Below, in pieces: positions 47,106 to 60,482 of a stretch of DNA of 64,000 bases. The stretch is taken from the NCBI GenBank assembly GCA_026874595.1, contig CM049317.1, forward strand, positions 50,914,618-50,978,617, written 5' to 3'. The DNA comes from Sipunculus nudus. Lineage: Eukaryota > Annelida > Sipuncula > Golfingiida > Sipunculidae. The position numbers and the translations under genes were made by a program. The notes under the pieces were generated by a model. The model did no database searches. It was not told the origin of the DNA and saw only the letters and a program-made list of their open reading frames with translations. The stretch's first letter is position 1. Every line of letters begins with the position of its first letter.

Positions 47106-50100
47106 AAAGTCTTTACACCGGACTAGCCATCCATATTCAACTCAGAGCGGGATTACAAGACACACGGAGTAGATGAAGCGTGGGCGCAGGGAGGCGGGCG
47201 TCCCCTCTTTTACGCCAAAATTAATTTTGCGCATTGTGCTATTTTCTTCCATGTACATGCTAGAAATACTGATAAAGTTTACTAGCACATGGATGTACAC
47301 TTTTTAACCTGTGCCGGGAGGCTGAGCTCTCCCCCCCCCCCACCCCTTTCTAAGAATCTGTATCCGCCCCTGGTTTAGCAGGAACAATATAGATAACTAA
47401 TGTCTTTGTCAGGCTGCCAAAATTAACTGAACCTATTTGAGACGTTATCCCACCAAGAAAATTATATTTCATTCTACTTCCGTGACTAATTCACCTTATT
47501 ATGGCTCGTCGACTGCATTTACAGCTCTGACAATCTAGTTATGTGAAATACGATTCAGCTGGGAGATTTGTAGTCAAGTGCCGCTACATATAATCGAAAT
47601 AAGAAGTCCGTTGTATTTAAAGTTGTTAGGTTTTAAGTTAAATTTATTCATTGTTTTGTCGGATGAGTTTCACCGTCTCGTGTACAAAGCTAAATTGAAA
47701 TATTTATAACCCTGTATCTGCATCTAATTATGAAGTTTTGTCATTTCAAAAATCAATATAAAGAACAATGTTTTATAATTCATTGAAACCAATGTCAAAT
47801 AAAAATCTCTTTTACCGACCAAACAGCTTATTGATATTCATAACAAAGAAACTCCCACTAGTCCACATGTCCTTTTCTCAGATAAGCGATGACGACATGA
47901 ACAGTCCAATCAGAGTTCGATCTAACATGAGCCGCTAGGGTTTTCTCGACCGGCCAGAGCCTTGAATGGCGGGGAAGACCGATTTGATTTCCGTCCGTGT
48001 CAGCTGCTGATTTTACGCATTTATAAGTGACTGAAACGAGTTGATTCTGTGTCAGTCAGAGGTAATTCTGTGTCATTTAGGCCAGTTCTATGTGCATGCA
48101 AAAGCTAGGTTGGTGCAATTCTGTCGTTAGGTCGCAAATAAATACTTGATCCTGCTGGTCGCTGAGGGCCATCTGGCAGTAATTTCATACCTTAATTTAC
48201 TCTCTTTAACTATTACAGTGGTATCTATTCAATTAATAAACAGTTGGGTTTGTCCTAGACCATCGATACCTACTTCCGCTATGATTTAAACTTCCAAAGT
48301 CGGCACACGAATCGTTGGTGGGCTCTTCTAGGACAAGTTTGTTTTCTTTTGTTTAATTCCTATAAAGCTGCATAATTAAATTTTTAATATTCCCCAATAA
48401 GATGCTCATATATCTTTTGTGCTTTAAGGTCCCCCACGCACATCACGCTTTTTCATGAGGCACCTTTGGGATTTTCTTGGATTTTGAGCTCACTTGCCTG
48501 TTAAGCCCATGGTCAGAGCGCATGTCCTGTCCAAAGAGCGTTTTTGTGCACTTGCGGGTCCACTTTAATCCCGATCGGTCTCCATATCCATTATAACGTC
48601 TCCAAAGGAAGTTTACTCTCTCGAAAGGAAGTAAAGATTTTTTAACCGAAATTTTAATTGATTGAGCTCTCAATGCGAAGGCTTTTCAGTTTGGTCAACA
48701 CTGGGGACTGAGACCAGTCACGTGGCCACCGTTTGAAAAACCTTTTTATGGGTTGCAAGTATGTTGATTTCTATACATTCACACGAATATTTCCACGATA
48801 TCCATTGTTTTAAAACAGGTCATTTCATGTGTTTCTTTTTACGTTTGTTCAAAAAGCCCTTTGACTTAAATACCATTCCTGGGGGGGGGAGGGGGGGGGG
48901 GGGTTCACACATATATTTTTTAGGTCCGCTGTCTGTAAAACATGTAAAACAAGATAACATATTCCCAGTACAACCTAAAAAATTTTAGGGATTCTATTAA
49001 CAAACTATATTCTGTAATCCCTAACATTCTAAATTATGTAGTCGGAGCCCACAAACCTCCACCAGAATCTGCTTTAATATAAGTAATGTGTTCACGTTTA
49101 TCCGTTTCATGTATGAACTCCGTCAAGCTTCACTTACACATGTTTACCTTGCGAATTGAGGAACAAATACATACGAATGGGCGGCTTCCACACGGGTATA
49201 TAAGAGAAATTATATTTTGATGATTATGATTACCCCCAAACCTTAATGGGCTTCTGATTACCCTAACCTTGAACAAATGTTAATCAAAAACCGTACTTAA
49301 CTTTTTTGTGTTAATTTGCTTAGAGGGAAAGCAACGAACCAAGATTTAAGCTGTTTCCATGCCACAGACTTGCACCGAAAGGAATTAACCTACCTTTTAT
49401 CTGGGAGAGTTACCAGTTTTACTATTATACTTGCTATTTCTATGACAATCTGCAAAGCTCAGGACAAGCTCATACAATACATTTGGAACATACTTCTTAT
49501 AATACATGTCTTTTCACTTTGGCAGCTGTTCGATTTCGGGTGCAGGAGTCTTCAACGCCTTACATGTGTCTGTTAACATGCCTCAACTGACAACTAAAAA
49601 CATCGCTTTTCGTGATTTCCTCATTGCTTAATTTTTTTACAAAACATCTTTCATAAACTTTCACCTGGCTATAGTCATATAATTTCTTCAAATTATTTTA
49701 GCAGTAGATGGCTTCTATAAACAACCATTATATCTATTATTTCGTCATCACTTCAGCAATGATGATGTCATACCCATGTTGTTTATCTCACTAAATATTC
49801 CTACACCCTATACATAGCTAAAGTCTTTTTCCAATACATATTTGTATATGTAATTTCTTGAATAGCACAATTTGCCATTATTTGCTAATATTATAAGGGG
49901 AGTTGTAAATAAACCACATTACATCAAATGGCCCATAGGCCATGACGCTCAGCTGAATATAACTGGTTGCTCATGTTTTTTATCAATGATATATATCGTA
50001 TGTGAGAATAGCCTATGGCTAATGTTATTATGTTATAAAACTGACAATAAAAATATGTTTTTTTTATATTCTGTACTTTGGCATTTATTATAATAATTTA

Positions 50101-50234
50101 GTGACTTATAACTAAGAATTAAGTATATTAAGTAATTAATTTCAGGACTCAAGTAGACTTTCCAAGCCCCCCCCCCCTGTATTTTACAAAGGAACGTTCA
50201 GAGGAAAATGGATAATACCATGTGTAACCTGTCT
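47106..50234. other. Non-coding stretch
   Basis: C/G homopolymers lie at 47331, 48881 and 50167. No gene was recognised. Confidence 0.55.
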
Positions 50235-51111
50235 GGTGCTCAAAATCCCGTTTCTGGTCCTTAGCTCACAGAATACAGGTCACCGTGACCTTATTTCATG
50301 TTTCAAAGGAGATTTTCCAAAGATCTCCCTGGATGTTATGTTACGAGAGTCCAGGCCTAATGGATACAATGTGCGCCCTGTCTGACTGCTAAAAAACATG
50401 CTTCTAGACAATAGCTTGCAGAATATAGGCCACATTACCTAATATTAAATGTCAAAGAAGATTTGCCTAGGACCAATACCTAATACATACAGTTTTTACC
50501 CATCTGATATTCAAGGTGCTCAAATCATGCTTTTGGCCTGTAACTTGCAGGTTTCCAATGGGATTTGCCAAGATCTCTCTGGATGTTGTGTTAGAAGATT
50601 ATAGGGCTTAATAATACAATATGTGCCCTATCTGATTGTATTTGACATGTATAATAAGAATTAAGAAACCTAATTACAGGATTCAAATGAGACTTGTTCA
50701 GGAGCTCCCTGGTTTTACAGAAGAAGGTTCCAAGGAAAAAAATAGATACAATTTGTATCCTGTCTGTCTTGGTGTCAGATTCATATTTTTGGCTCATAGC
50801 TCACATAGTATAGCATACTGGGTCACCATGACCTAATTTCAGGTTTCAAAAGAGATTTGCCTGGAACCTTCCTGGATGTTGTGGCAGAAGATTCCCCGAC
50901 TGACTGTCTGGGTGCTGCAAATCATGTTATCGGTCCATCAGTTGCAGAATACAGATTCCCAAGACCTAATTTCAGGTATCCATGGGGATTTGCCCAGGAC
51001 CTTCATAGGGTTTCTAGGTCTAACGGTTACGATTTGTGCCGGAGAAACGAATGGACGACGGGCAAAGGGTAATCGCTTTAGCTTAGCTGACTAAAAGTCA
51101 GCTGAGCTAAA
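50235..51111 (+). mobile_element. Tandem-repeat element, ~140-bp units, terminal hairpin
   Basis: About six diverged units of 120-150 bp share AAATCATGCTTTTGGCC, CACAGAATATAGGTCACC, TGACCTAATTTCAGGTTTC, AGATTTGCC, CTCCCTGGATGTTG and GTGCCCTGTCTGACTG. This unit is homologous to the right half of the 330-bp unit at 30.5-31.9 kb. The array ends in GGACGACGGGCAAAGGG, AATCGCTTTAGC and a hairpin TTTAGCTTAGCTGAC/GTCAGCTGAGCTAAA (51077..51111). Confidence 0.75.
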
Positions 51112-52683
51112 AAGAGCTCGCGAAGAGCTCAGGATTAAAATATGCGACATTCAGTCCCTACCAGCTCAATACAAAATTGTTTATCTTAGAGAACCGTGGA
51201 TTTTCCATGGCTGCACCTAGTTATCTATTATTATACGATTTCAAGGACCTGTACTTGTTCCTTGACCTTTCACAAAACCAAGTTTAATTTAAGTGCACCC
51301 TTTTAAGGACATCACCAGGAGAAATGACACAACTGACAAACACATTTGCGGGAAAGAATTAAAAAAACTCCACCCAAGCAGCCCATGACCTTTGATAAAT
51401 ATGAAGAAGCTTCGAATGATTACTGATCTACCTTCAGTATAATATTTTATTCCCCGGCCACGCAGATACCGAGCCCCAGTCATACGTGATAATGACACGT
51501 TATATCAATGGTGATATGGCTTACACTCTTATTTAATAGTTAATGCAGTAGTTTCATTTCAGCCCTGCCCTCAGTGTTCTAAGTAACGCAACGCCCCGAC
51601 TGAAATAGACATGCATCACATGGTGTTACGTCACAATGCTCTTTGACGTACCGCCTGGGAATAAAACTGACAACAACAAAAAAAAAGATACTGAATGGAG
51701 GTACCGGTGCGTATGCGCTTTTGAAGTTTTTTACTCGAGTATTTTTGTAAACATTGGGTGAACATAATTGGTGTTAAAACAATGGGTGGCCGTTTCAGAA
51801 AAAAAATATGCAGAGGATTTTTGCTTTTTGCTTTCGCATTTGCCTTCCTCTATACGGAACATGCGGGACAGTTATTTTATATAATTACAAAATTGTATGA
51901 TTTGTAGGGCGTTGACGGACAAACAAACAACATGGAACTGACTAACAGGTTTATCGAATCGCATATTCAGCAAGTAGAAAACAGCGGTCAGCCCAAAACT
52001 ATCAGACTTTATAAAATGAGTCCTGTTTAGCATAGAACCACAGCCATACATATGACGTCATTCAAGGGATATTCATTGGACTTTACAATGCTGTTAGCAA
52101 AGGAATATTTTATTTAAAATGGCCCATTATAAAGAAAACAGTGTGACTGCAAAACTGAAGGGCCTATTTATTTTTGGATCCGGCTACTTATATCGCGACT
52201 TGCCACTGACATCTAGCTCTAAAACATATTTATTTTTACAACAACATTCTCAGTGACAGACAAATGAATTTTTAATAGGACGACACACATATAGCGAAAC
52301 CCCGAGGGGGCAGAGGTGAGGAACGAAACAAAAAAATTCCAATGGTGTAGAAAAATGAAGCTGTAATCTCGAGTAGTTTTGGCGCTGTTTTCCGCGTTAA
52401 GGGTGTATTCTATTTTAATGATTTTTATGGACTGAACAAAGGGCCGCACTTACTTACCGAAAATACATCCCTGATCACTGCTATACCTACAGGAAATCCG
52501 AGCCTTATACAGGTACAACCAAAAAGGTGATCTGGAGGTGAACCTAATCTTAAGAGATTCGAAATAATGTTTACCATTCCTTTTAATAATTGTCTAAAGG
52601 ATAATTTCTCCGGGCATTGATGAACAAAAGAAGACAGGAATGTGCATGTACAATATATATAAGGTAAGCTGAATTAATGTTTT

Positions 52684-52767
52684 GTAGAGGTGCGGAACGG
52701 AGGTCTAAAATTTTGTCTGGACCGGACCGCTTATCCGTGGACCGGACCGGTCCGGACCGCTCTACAC
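52684..52767 (+). repeat. GGACCG-rich inverted repeat element
   Basis: GTAGAGGTGCGGAACGG on the left and GTCCGGACCGCTCTACAC on the right are imperfect inverted ends around several GGACCGGACCG units. It looks like a miniature relative, in style, of the GACTCG element at 3.9 kb. Confidence 0.55.
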
Positions 52768-54257
52768 AATTTTGAAAGGCTTAAGATTAACAGATGCATT
52801 TATGGATTTAGGTTCAAACTACAAATCTTGTTATGAACGAGATTCAATTAACCCCTCCAAGAAAAGATTATTTAACTACCAAATGGTATTCGAAGTTACT
52901 GGTAACTGCAAGAGTTTAATTATTTACGTTTATTATTTTATATTGTTGTTCTCTAAGTAACAGTAAAGGGTCATTATTTTGTTATTAATTGACGATTGAA
53001 GTGATATAATAAGCGTTAGAATTAATGTTCCTTGCTGTGTTGACCAATGCTGATACTTTTCCTCTGTATCACTGTGTATCATAGTATAATAATAACAATT
53101 AATATGCTATAGATACATTAAATACACAGGCACACTCTGTGTATTAAATAATTATCATTTGATTAATATTTTCTATTTTTTTATCAAATCAAACTTAAAT
53201 CACTACATCACTTTTCAGTTAATGTGAACCGGCATTCATCATCACCTAGAAAACTCTTTGAATCAGCTTGCAAATTTTGGTTTATATTCTGACCATCATG
53301 TCCCGCACAGTAACACTAAATATTCCACACTTGTCACTAAAAAATCAAATCACAGATCATGCGATTCACATATAGATTGTAATAATACATGTAATGAAAA
53401 TAACATATGCAATTAGAATGAAACTACACGGTCGGAATACACTGGTTTAGTGTTGTTCTCAGCAATAATGTTAGATTTCATTCACAAGATTTCATTCCCC
53501 CCTCCCCCCATTCCTCCTTCCCGCCCCGACCAGTTGACCGAAGTTGTTTTTAAAAAGTCTGATTCAAATCGCTTTGTAATTACGCAAATGTTTATTTATC
53601 TGCGCACCAAAGATGATCACGTCACCTTTTTTGGCGTATCTTCGTGAATTAAGATATTACACACAGCAAAATGTGTGCAAAATCGTGTAAAAATTTATTT
53701 TTTTTTTCAAAAGTATAACTGAACAAAATATATCAATATTTGATGTGAAGTTGCTGACGAGTTTCTCTCTTGAGATTATTTCAAACAAGAACTCACCCGC
53801 CGGTCGATATCGTCCAATCCAATATTGACTACGTCCGTTGTCTGCTCAAACGGTGATCTTTAAGACTGAATGTTTTTGCTCTTCTCGACATTTCTCGGGC
53901 CCCCTTTTACCTGGATCTGCCGCTATTTCCAATTACACATAAGAAAGGACAAGCCCTTACTGACATTTCCCATATTGAAGCCGTAGGCGTGAAGGGCAAA
54001 ACTTGCATGAGTCCACATTTTTCCCTCCGACGATTCAGCAACAATAGTGTTAAGGGCGATATAACCATAGGAGACACGGCTGGGGTTCTTGCCTGGACCT
54101 GTGAGTCGCTTCTTCCATCACATCTTTTACCAAAAGAAACTAAATTGTCACATCTTTTGCCTAAAGAAACTAATTGTTTATATCCCCGGAATATAAAGTG
54201 GTAAAAAATATGTTTTTTTTTTGCCTTAATGAACTATCTTTTATGGTATTTTTTTGG

Positions 54258-54425
54258 CATATGGCAGTGTGATGCTAAGGACTCGACACCTGTTTTCGCA
54301 AGGTTTTAGGTTCGATTCCCGGTCGGACTTTGTTTTAAGCCAGCCTCCCTTGTCTTAACTTCACGGTGTTACCTCTTCACCCAGAAGTAAATCCGCAATG
54401 GACACGAGCCGCAGGTAGATGATAG
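54258..54425 (+). mobile_element. tRNA-derived SINE, family 2
   Basis: Plus strand: A box TGGCAGTGTGATGC (54262 onward) and a perfect B box GGTTCGATTCC (54309-54319). A non-tRNA body follows (GCCAGCCTCCC, CTTCACGGTGTTACC, CACCCAGAAGTAAAT). The tRNA fold does not close properly and the body is long, so I call a SINE rather than a tRNA gene. No second copy was seen in the window. Confidence 0.65.
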
Positions 54426-54865
54426 AATGGATAACTTTATCGCCTAATTTAAGGTTTGCTTCAGAATAAGCTTGAGAAAGGATTAATAATATTGGTGACG
54501 AATACGTAAAGAGGATCAGGTATGAAAGTATATAGTTCGATAAAACATCGTGACATCAGGCATTAAACCCAGCATAAAGCGAGCTTCTCACCAGTCTTTT
54601 GTGTAGAATGTCTTTAGTGAACTGAATATAATTTCGAACAGTTCTTATAACGCCTCTATGTCGGATGTGAGAGCTGGTATACCTACATGCCGTTAGTAAA
54701 CACGGTACACTCTATAATGTTGACAAGCTGGAAAAAAACTATTGGTTGCGTAGGTGCGAAAGTTGTAAGGTCACTAGATGCGAATCGCCCTCTGCAAAGC
54801 TATGGTTCCTCTGACCTACCGCCAGAAGACCTGGTTGCATGTGTTTGGATTATACAGGCGGCTGC

Positions 54866-55011
54866 ACATTTTATAACAACGTGTATATAAACAATATGAA
54901 CAACCTGTGGGCGTTATGAGCAGCGTTTTCTGGCCTATCTTTTTTATAAAGTTTTAAGATATTATCTGTAGTTTACTGAGGTCAGATATCGGAAGTTAGG
55001 CCCCCTTAAAA
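54866..55011 (+). repeat. Dispersed repeat ending GGCCCCCTTAA, copy 2
   Basis: This is the counterpart of 11465..11597, ending AAGTTAGGCCCCCTTAAAA. The left boundary is unclear and may extend to about 54690. Confidence 0.6.
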
Positions 55012-57250
55012 TTAATTCTTATTTGTATCAAATGTACATTTTGAAACAACAATATTATCTAATTTATAATTCAAGTTGATTCCTAAACTAAGAAAATTAA
55101 CACTTTCTCAAGATTTCAATCCTTTGGATTAATCAGTATATGTTTTACCAAACCAAGGATTTTTGTATGCCATTTCTTTGAAATGGTTTGGGGATTTTTT
55201 TTTTTTTTTTCAAGATAGCGTCTGGATAAAGAATGGCGGAAAACCAAACATAAGAACGCTCTAAGTTTGTTCATGAAAGAATACATCCCCTAAAGTGGTA
55301 TATAAAGGCATTTAAACAAAGGATCTTATGTTATAGTTAATATGCGGTGTACGTAACATTAGCGGGGTCAAGAAATAATAATACAGTGATACTGTAATAC
55401 CGGGTATACGATTTAATCCACTAAGAGACAATCAATGTGTACTTCTGCCATTACAGTGATGATTATTAAACAAGCAGCTACTAATGAGATAGGAACGATC
55501 TGCTTAGTGAATGTCGTATTTATTCGTACCCGTAACAACCCGACTCAGTAGGCCATCGGATAATTGGGCTTGTAAGCCTGATCGAGTCGGGATACTAGTA
55601 ATATGGAGGAATGTTTCGCAGTGGTCTTGCATCTGGTTGCATTCATATTGTGGTAAACGGCCCATGATCTAAATATTATGCTAAGAATGGTGAATAAACA
55701 CAGTAGAATATATGTGAGCTCGCAACCCAAACTGAAACACCGTCTCCATGGACACGGGTCATTTCCTGTGTCGCCTGCAAGTTGCTTGCGTCTTGTAACC
55801 CGTGCAAGCCATGCTTGTGTTCATGCGGTCATAAATTCAACAAACATGCCGAGGGGTTTACCAATGTGCTGGGTTAAACAGGAATTTGTCTAGCTCATAT
55901 TTGGTATTATTAGAAAGTACACAAAAAATGCTAACGAATGGTCTGGTATTTGTTGATTGACAGTGTACCTGTAGCCCATGAAGCGTTGTCAGAAATGACG
56001 AAAATATTTGCATCTTCATAAGGCCTTATAATGCGATCCTTAGACGTAGATGTCATGGCACTCTGGCGCCAGTAATCTGCTTTAATGGCAGAGGGTCAAT
56101 ATGACGCTAATTTATTCGGCATCTAACAATCCAAACAGAAATTCAACTTCATAACAGCAGATCGAGACAGGCACTGAACTGCGTTCATCACATGTCGGAA
56201 TGGTGTCGGAATGGAATCAAACTGAGCGGTAACTGAATCCAACTTAGCAGACCAGCCTCGGAAACAATGACATCAGAGAGAAACTAAAAATTACTTTTTA
56301 CCGAGAGGTCCTTCACGGAGTATTGGAAAATCAATGCCTTAAACACCCCATGCTAAGACCCGTCTTTGAAGTCCGAAGTGTTTGAGTTAATAAATATCCC
56401 TGGCCGACTTTGCGGTCTCTGTTTGTAGCGACCGTGACTGGTACAGATTTAGCACAGACAGTACACCCGAATTGTAAATCACACCCTCTAAGCCAGCTTG
56501 AGGATAAATATCGCACTGAGGATAAACCCAAAACATGCTCTAAATTGATCTTCTCTAACATGTAGCAATTATATCAGTGCGATGTATCCATGCCATAAGC
56601 GACAGGAAGTGGGCTAACCTTTTTATTTGTCAAATGCACCCCTATTTAGCCCTCGGCATTGTAATGACTTACCGTCAAATACGTTAAAGGAGAAATGTTC
56701 GCGTTGACCCAGTCTACAAAAATTAGTATCGAGCTACAGATGACATGTTGTGACGCCTGAAATATTGTTGGTAATATTATCACCCTTTACACTACCCTAA
56801 TACAAGCGTAATATGTTGCAAATACGAACATTTTTAGTCAGAAGAAGTGGTAATTATGCGTAGAATGGTCGTGCCACGGATATGTTCGTTTAAAAATGGA
56901 GCGGGTTCGAAATTGTCTTGACTCCAACATGTGACAAACAAAACACGCAAGGAACGAATAATTTATTACCGATACAAACATGGATAAGGGAAAAAATAAG
57001 AAGAGCAAAGGGATGGTCGATCTTAGGCTATCATACAATGTGCCAATTACGTGGCTCAGCAACACCTTTTGAATATATTGTTCATTGGACTTTCAAGAGA
57101 CACATTGAAAATCCGATAATTTAAGCCTACAAGTAGATATCTCTATCTATGTCATGTTTAGGACCTGTCATTCTCTATTAGTATCCTCAGTCTACAATTC
57201 TTACTAACCTTGAATTGCAAATGCAAGGATAGGGAGGCGAAATACATAAA

Positions 57251-57267
57251 TGGTGTCAGAAGTGGGA
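57251..57267 (+). other. Primer-binding site of an LTR retrotransposon (tRNA-Leu)
   Basis: TGGTGTCAGAAGTGGGA is the exact complement of the 3' end of a eukaryotic tRNA-Leu including CCA (17 bases). Such a site sits a few bases after a 5' LTR. A candidate LTR would lie upstream, perhaps from about 56933 (TGTGACAAAC) to 57245 (AATACA), but its boundaries are a guess and no second LTR, gag or pol was recognised downstream. Confidence 0.55.
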
Positions 57268-59980
57268 CTCCAATGTACCATTCTTCAGTTACTAAACCCA
57301 GAAACAAAGTTGTTGGATACATGAATATATGCTTCACACTAAATGAGTGTACACGTGGATATATAAATGAGAACATGGCCTCAAAATGTGAGCTTTGTAG
57401 TATGTATTTTTATATTTAAAAAAAATGAACACTTTGAAGAAGGTCGATTATCAAAGGTAGTAGCTTTCCAGATGGCAAGAGATAAAATACATATCCCACT
57501 TGATGTATATGTGAGTGGAAACGTGTAACTTTTCGCTAATTTTTAGCCATTAGTTTGGACGTCAGGAAGAACTTGCACAGTCCCAGGCCACCCATACATT
57601 TAGTAAACCATGACTCAAAAGGTTACCCCGTTTGAAACTTCCGAGTTGGCATATGACTAGCGTACTTTAGAAATTTCCCAAAGGGTCTCACTACAGAAGA
57701 ACTTTTTCTTTAAAGTGTTTTCGGCTAGGAATTCATTCGGTAATAAGACATATACCGTTACTGTTACAAGACCAATCTCCGTGGTATTGTTCTACTAAGG
57801 CAGAGAAATGACTCTGCCAGAATCCAATCTAACTGAAACAAGATGGCTGCGAAGTCTTATCCACGGGCTAAATGAGGGCATTTATTTTGTCTCACCCCAG
57901 GTTCGAGGTCCAAGGTTAAGCCGGCACTGTTTATATGTAAAATGCTTTCATTATTTGCTCGGAGCCATTCCTCTGAGTAAGTTTTTTTTTTTCTAAAAAA
58001 ATATTAAAAGGATATCAGTTGGCCGGGCAATACTTTTAATGTGTGCTAAAACAATATTTACTGCAAATAAGTGCAGAGGAGCAGAGAACGCGGCGGTACT
58101 ACATTGATATTTCTCAGCTTTACAAGTTAAGAGTTAATCACATTGCATTATATAAAAGACAGTGGGATTGGTCAGTGTAATGTTATGAACTATTCTATTA
58201 TACAATTATATACAAATAAGATATATCAATCACAATAAAAATGGTAAAGATATTCAGTGTAGACCCCTTTTCAAATATTTCGTGTTTACGTAGTAGAAAA
58301 ACATGTATGGATTTGTGTACCATAGTATAATATCTTGTAAATACTTCTTTATATTACTTGTTATTTATTATTCCACAACATCAACATTTTAACGTAGTGC
58401 GTCTTACATTGGTATGCAGAAGGGTCGCCTTGCATAATGAAGTGACGCCTTGTAGTTTGTCTTTGCTCAATGTTTTCTTTACCTATTCCTTAAATATCTT
58501 ACTTGCTGCAAGTTAAAACCATCGGTCAACCTACTGCATACCCTGGTCCTCAGCAGCAAAAGACTTCTCTTCTTTTAATTCTTCTATTTTCATGAACAGG
58601 ACACTACCCTCTTGCTTGTGGTATAACAACTATCGTAGCAAGGTTAAGAAAAAAAATTAACAAGTTGTTTCACGTACTCTAAGATAAAATAAGAGTGTGT
58701 TCAGACTTTATACTTCTCTAACTCGATCGTGAACAACACTTTGAACAATACGAATATGAACAACAATTAATTCAACCTATTTCCAATTTTCCATTAATAT
58801 CTTTTAAAGTAGTTCATTACTAAGGACTTAGGTTTGAAAAAAAAATAGTAGTTATTTTGTGGTGCATGCGTATTCTGAGAACTATACCATATAGTTCTCA
58901 GAAGTTCTATAAAGTTCTTATATTCCAAGAACAAATATTACATATTCTTGCATATATATACTCTAGAACATTAAATGTACATGTGTCTACAGTAAATAAA
59001 CGTATTCAAAATAGCTGAAAATGTCAGCTTTCAAAGAAAATTTTCCCAGGAAAACTAACGTGTGTAAGAATAAACTAGTTTCTACACAGAATACTTTGTG
59101 AATGGTGCTGTGTCTCGTCCACGGGGGATACAGTTATAAAACGAATCAGTCTACATATTTCACTGGAGGCCCCGTGTGGTATGTTCTATATGGAGTGCCG
59201 CATCTTCTATTAGACAGCGGCTGACTGATATGTTTAAGGTAGGCGTTATTAAGGCTTGTCCCTGTCAACAGGCAAAATTTCGTCGCCGGCGATGACCTTT
59301 GTCGCAACTGCTTAATACTCAGTGGAATCTAGTTATCAGCTTCTTGAGTTATTTCTACAGACGGATCCATGCTATTTATGTGACGAATAAGCCAGACTTT
59401 GTTTTATGTCATTCGTCTCGTGTAATTAAGTGTGATCAGAGATGAAGACGTTTCTGATGTTTTGGAGCATCCAAACCTATAGTCTTGATGTTCTGTTTAA
59501 CATTCAAACATTATAAGTAGAGTTTAAATAAATGAAATGTTCTTGAAAAGTACGCTTCCTATAAGGTGAAAATTCCAATGATTGTAAATTTATCTTAATC
59601 TTTTTTTGTGGAGGTAACCGCATCATTTTGTATGTTGTCTCTTTTTTTCTTAATCTAAATATGTAAATATGCAGAGTCCCATTCCGGTTCGTAAACTACT
59701 GTGTTTATTGTTTATCCTGGTGTCACCCAGACACGGCGTCTAACGCACCTCCTAACGTCTAACGCGGGTCCTGTGTGTATAATACCCCACTGGTGGGTTA
59801 AACACCGAGGAAACCTCACAAACACAGTAATCTTTGGATGATACATGGCTCTAAGTACGCTCTGAACACAGCTCGTGACCTCCCGGTGACCTCCCACTCA
59901 CACGCAGTGAGAAATGGAAGGATTCTTTAGGTTTGGCAAGCTGCAAAACACCCAGTCAGTTTGCGTTGGGAAAGATAAAA
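57268..59980. other. Non-coding stretch
   Basis: A 62-codon frame at 57808 runs into CTGAGTAAGT, a donor-like sequence, without a recognisable domain. The hairpin at 58874 was noted. CpG content rises from about 59.7 kb. Confidence 0.5.
58874..58902. repeat. Perfect 13-bp hairpin
   Basis: TCTGAGAACTATA and TATAGTTCTCAGA flank a 3-base loop (CCA). AGTTCT is repeated twice just downstream. The stem is too short for a typical microRNA precursor. Confidence 0.75.
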
Positions 59981-60125
59981 TCTGATTGGCTCAGCGTGTA
60001 AACAAAGATGACTGCGCCGTGCGGATCGAGTAAAAGAAATCTGATTGGCTCAGCGTGTAAACACAGATGACTGCGCCGTGCGGATCGAGTAAAAGAAATC
60101 TGATTGGCTCAGCGTGTAAACAAAC
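59981..60125 (+). repeat. 59-bp tandem repeat with periodic CCAAT and forkhead-type motifs
   Basis: There are two full units and one partial unit, starting at 59981, 60040 and 60099, nearly identical. Each contains CTGATTGGCT (reverse AGCCAATCAG, an ideal NF-Y/CCAAT box at 59985, 60044 and 60103) followed by GTGTAAACA (forkhead-type core GTAAACA at 59998, 60057 and 60116). The surroundings (about 59.7-60.4 kb) are visibly richer in CpG than the rest of the window. The overlapping minus-strand open frames of 112 and 104 codons arise from this repeat. Confidence 0.8.
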
Positions 60126-60482
60126 TCGTGCTCGTACGGCACTACAGGAGAAGAAATATGCATACAGTGGGGAATAACTGACCTCACCAGCAAGTTGATA
60201 TAGAGACTGTCTTCGTATGTACGTATTCCAACGAGGGAGGAAAAAGTCCGTGTTACCAAGCACTTTCGACCACAGTGCAAATCGACCGGCACCTCGAAGA
60301 TCATCCGATTGTGCTGGTGATACCTGCAATGTGATGGTTGAATATAACGCAGAGGGAATTTCACAGAAACAGGAGGAGCAACCGCGGTTTGTTGCAGCGG
60401 TTATTGAAGAGAATAGTTGAGCATAACGTTAACCGCTGCTAATGGAGCGTTATAGGCTCAGGGGCACAGCTAGCCTTCCTTT

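Larger units (their letters stand above)
51112..57250. other. Repeat-poor, gene-poor stretch
   Basis: Apart from the GGACCG element (52.7 kb), the family-2 SINE (54.3 kb) and the GGCCCCCTTAA repeat (54.9 kb), nothing was recognised. The upstream LTR belonging to the primer-binding site at 57251 may occupy the last 300 bp. Confidence 0.5.

Noticed and set aside
54258-54335. A functional tRNA gene
   Set aside because: A and B boxes are present, but the acceptor stem does not close and a long SINE-type body follows.
59991-60364. 112- and 104-codon overlapping minus-strand frames
   Set aside because: Both contain the 59-bp nucleotide repeat in shifted frames (59 is not a multiple of 3), so they are not a conserved protein.
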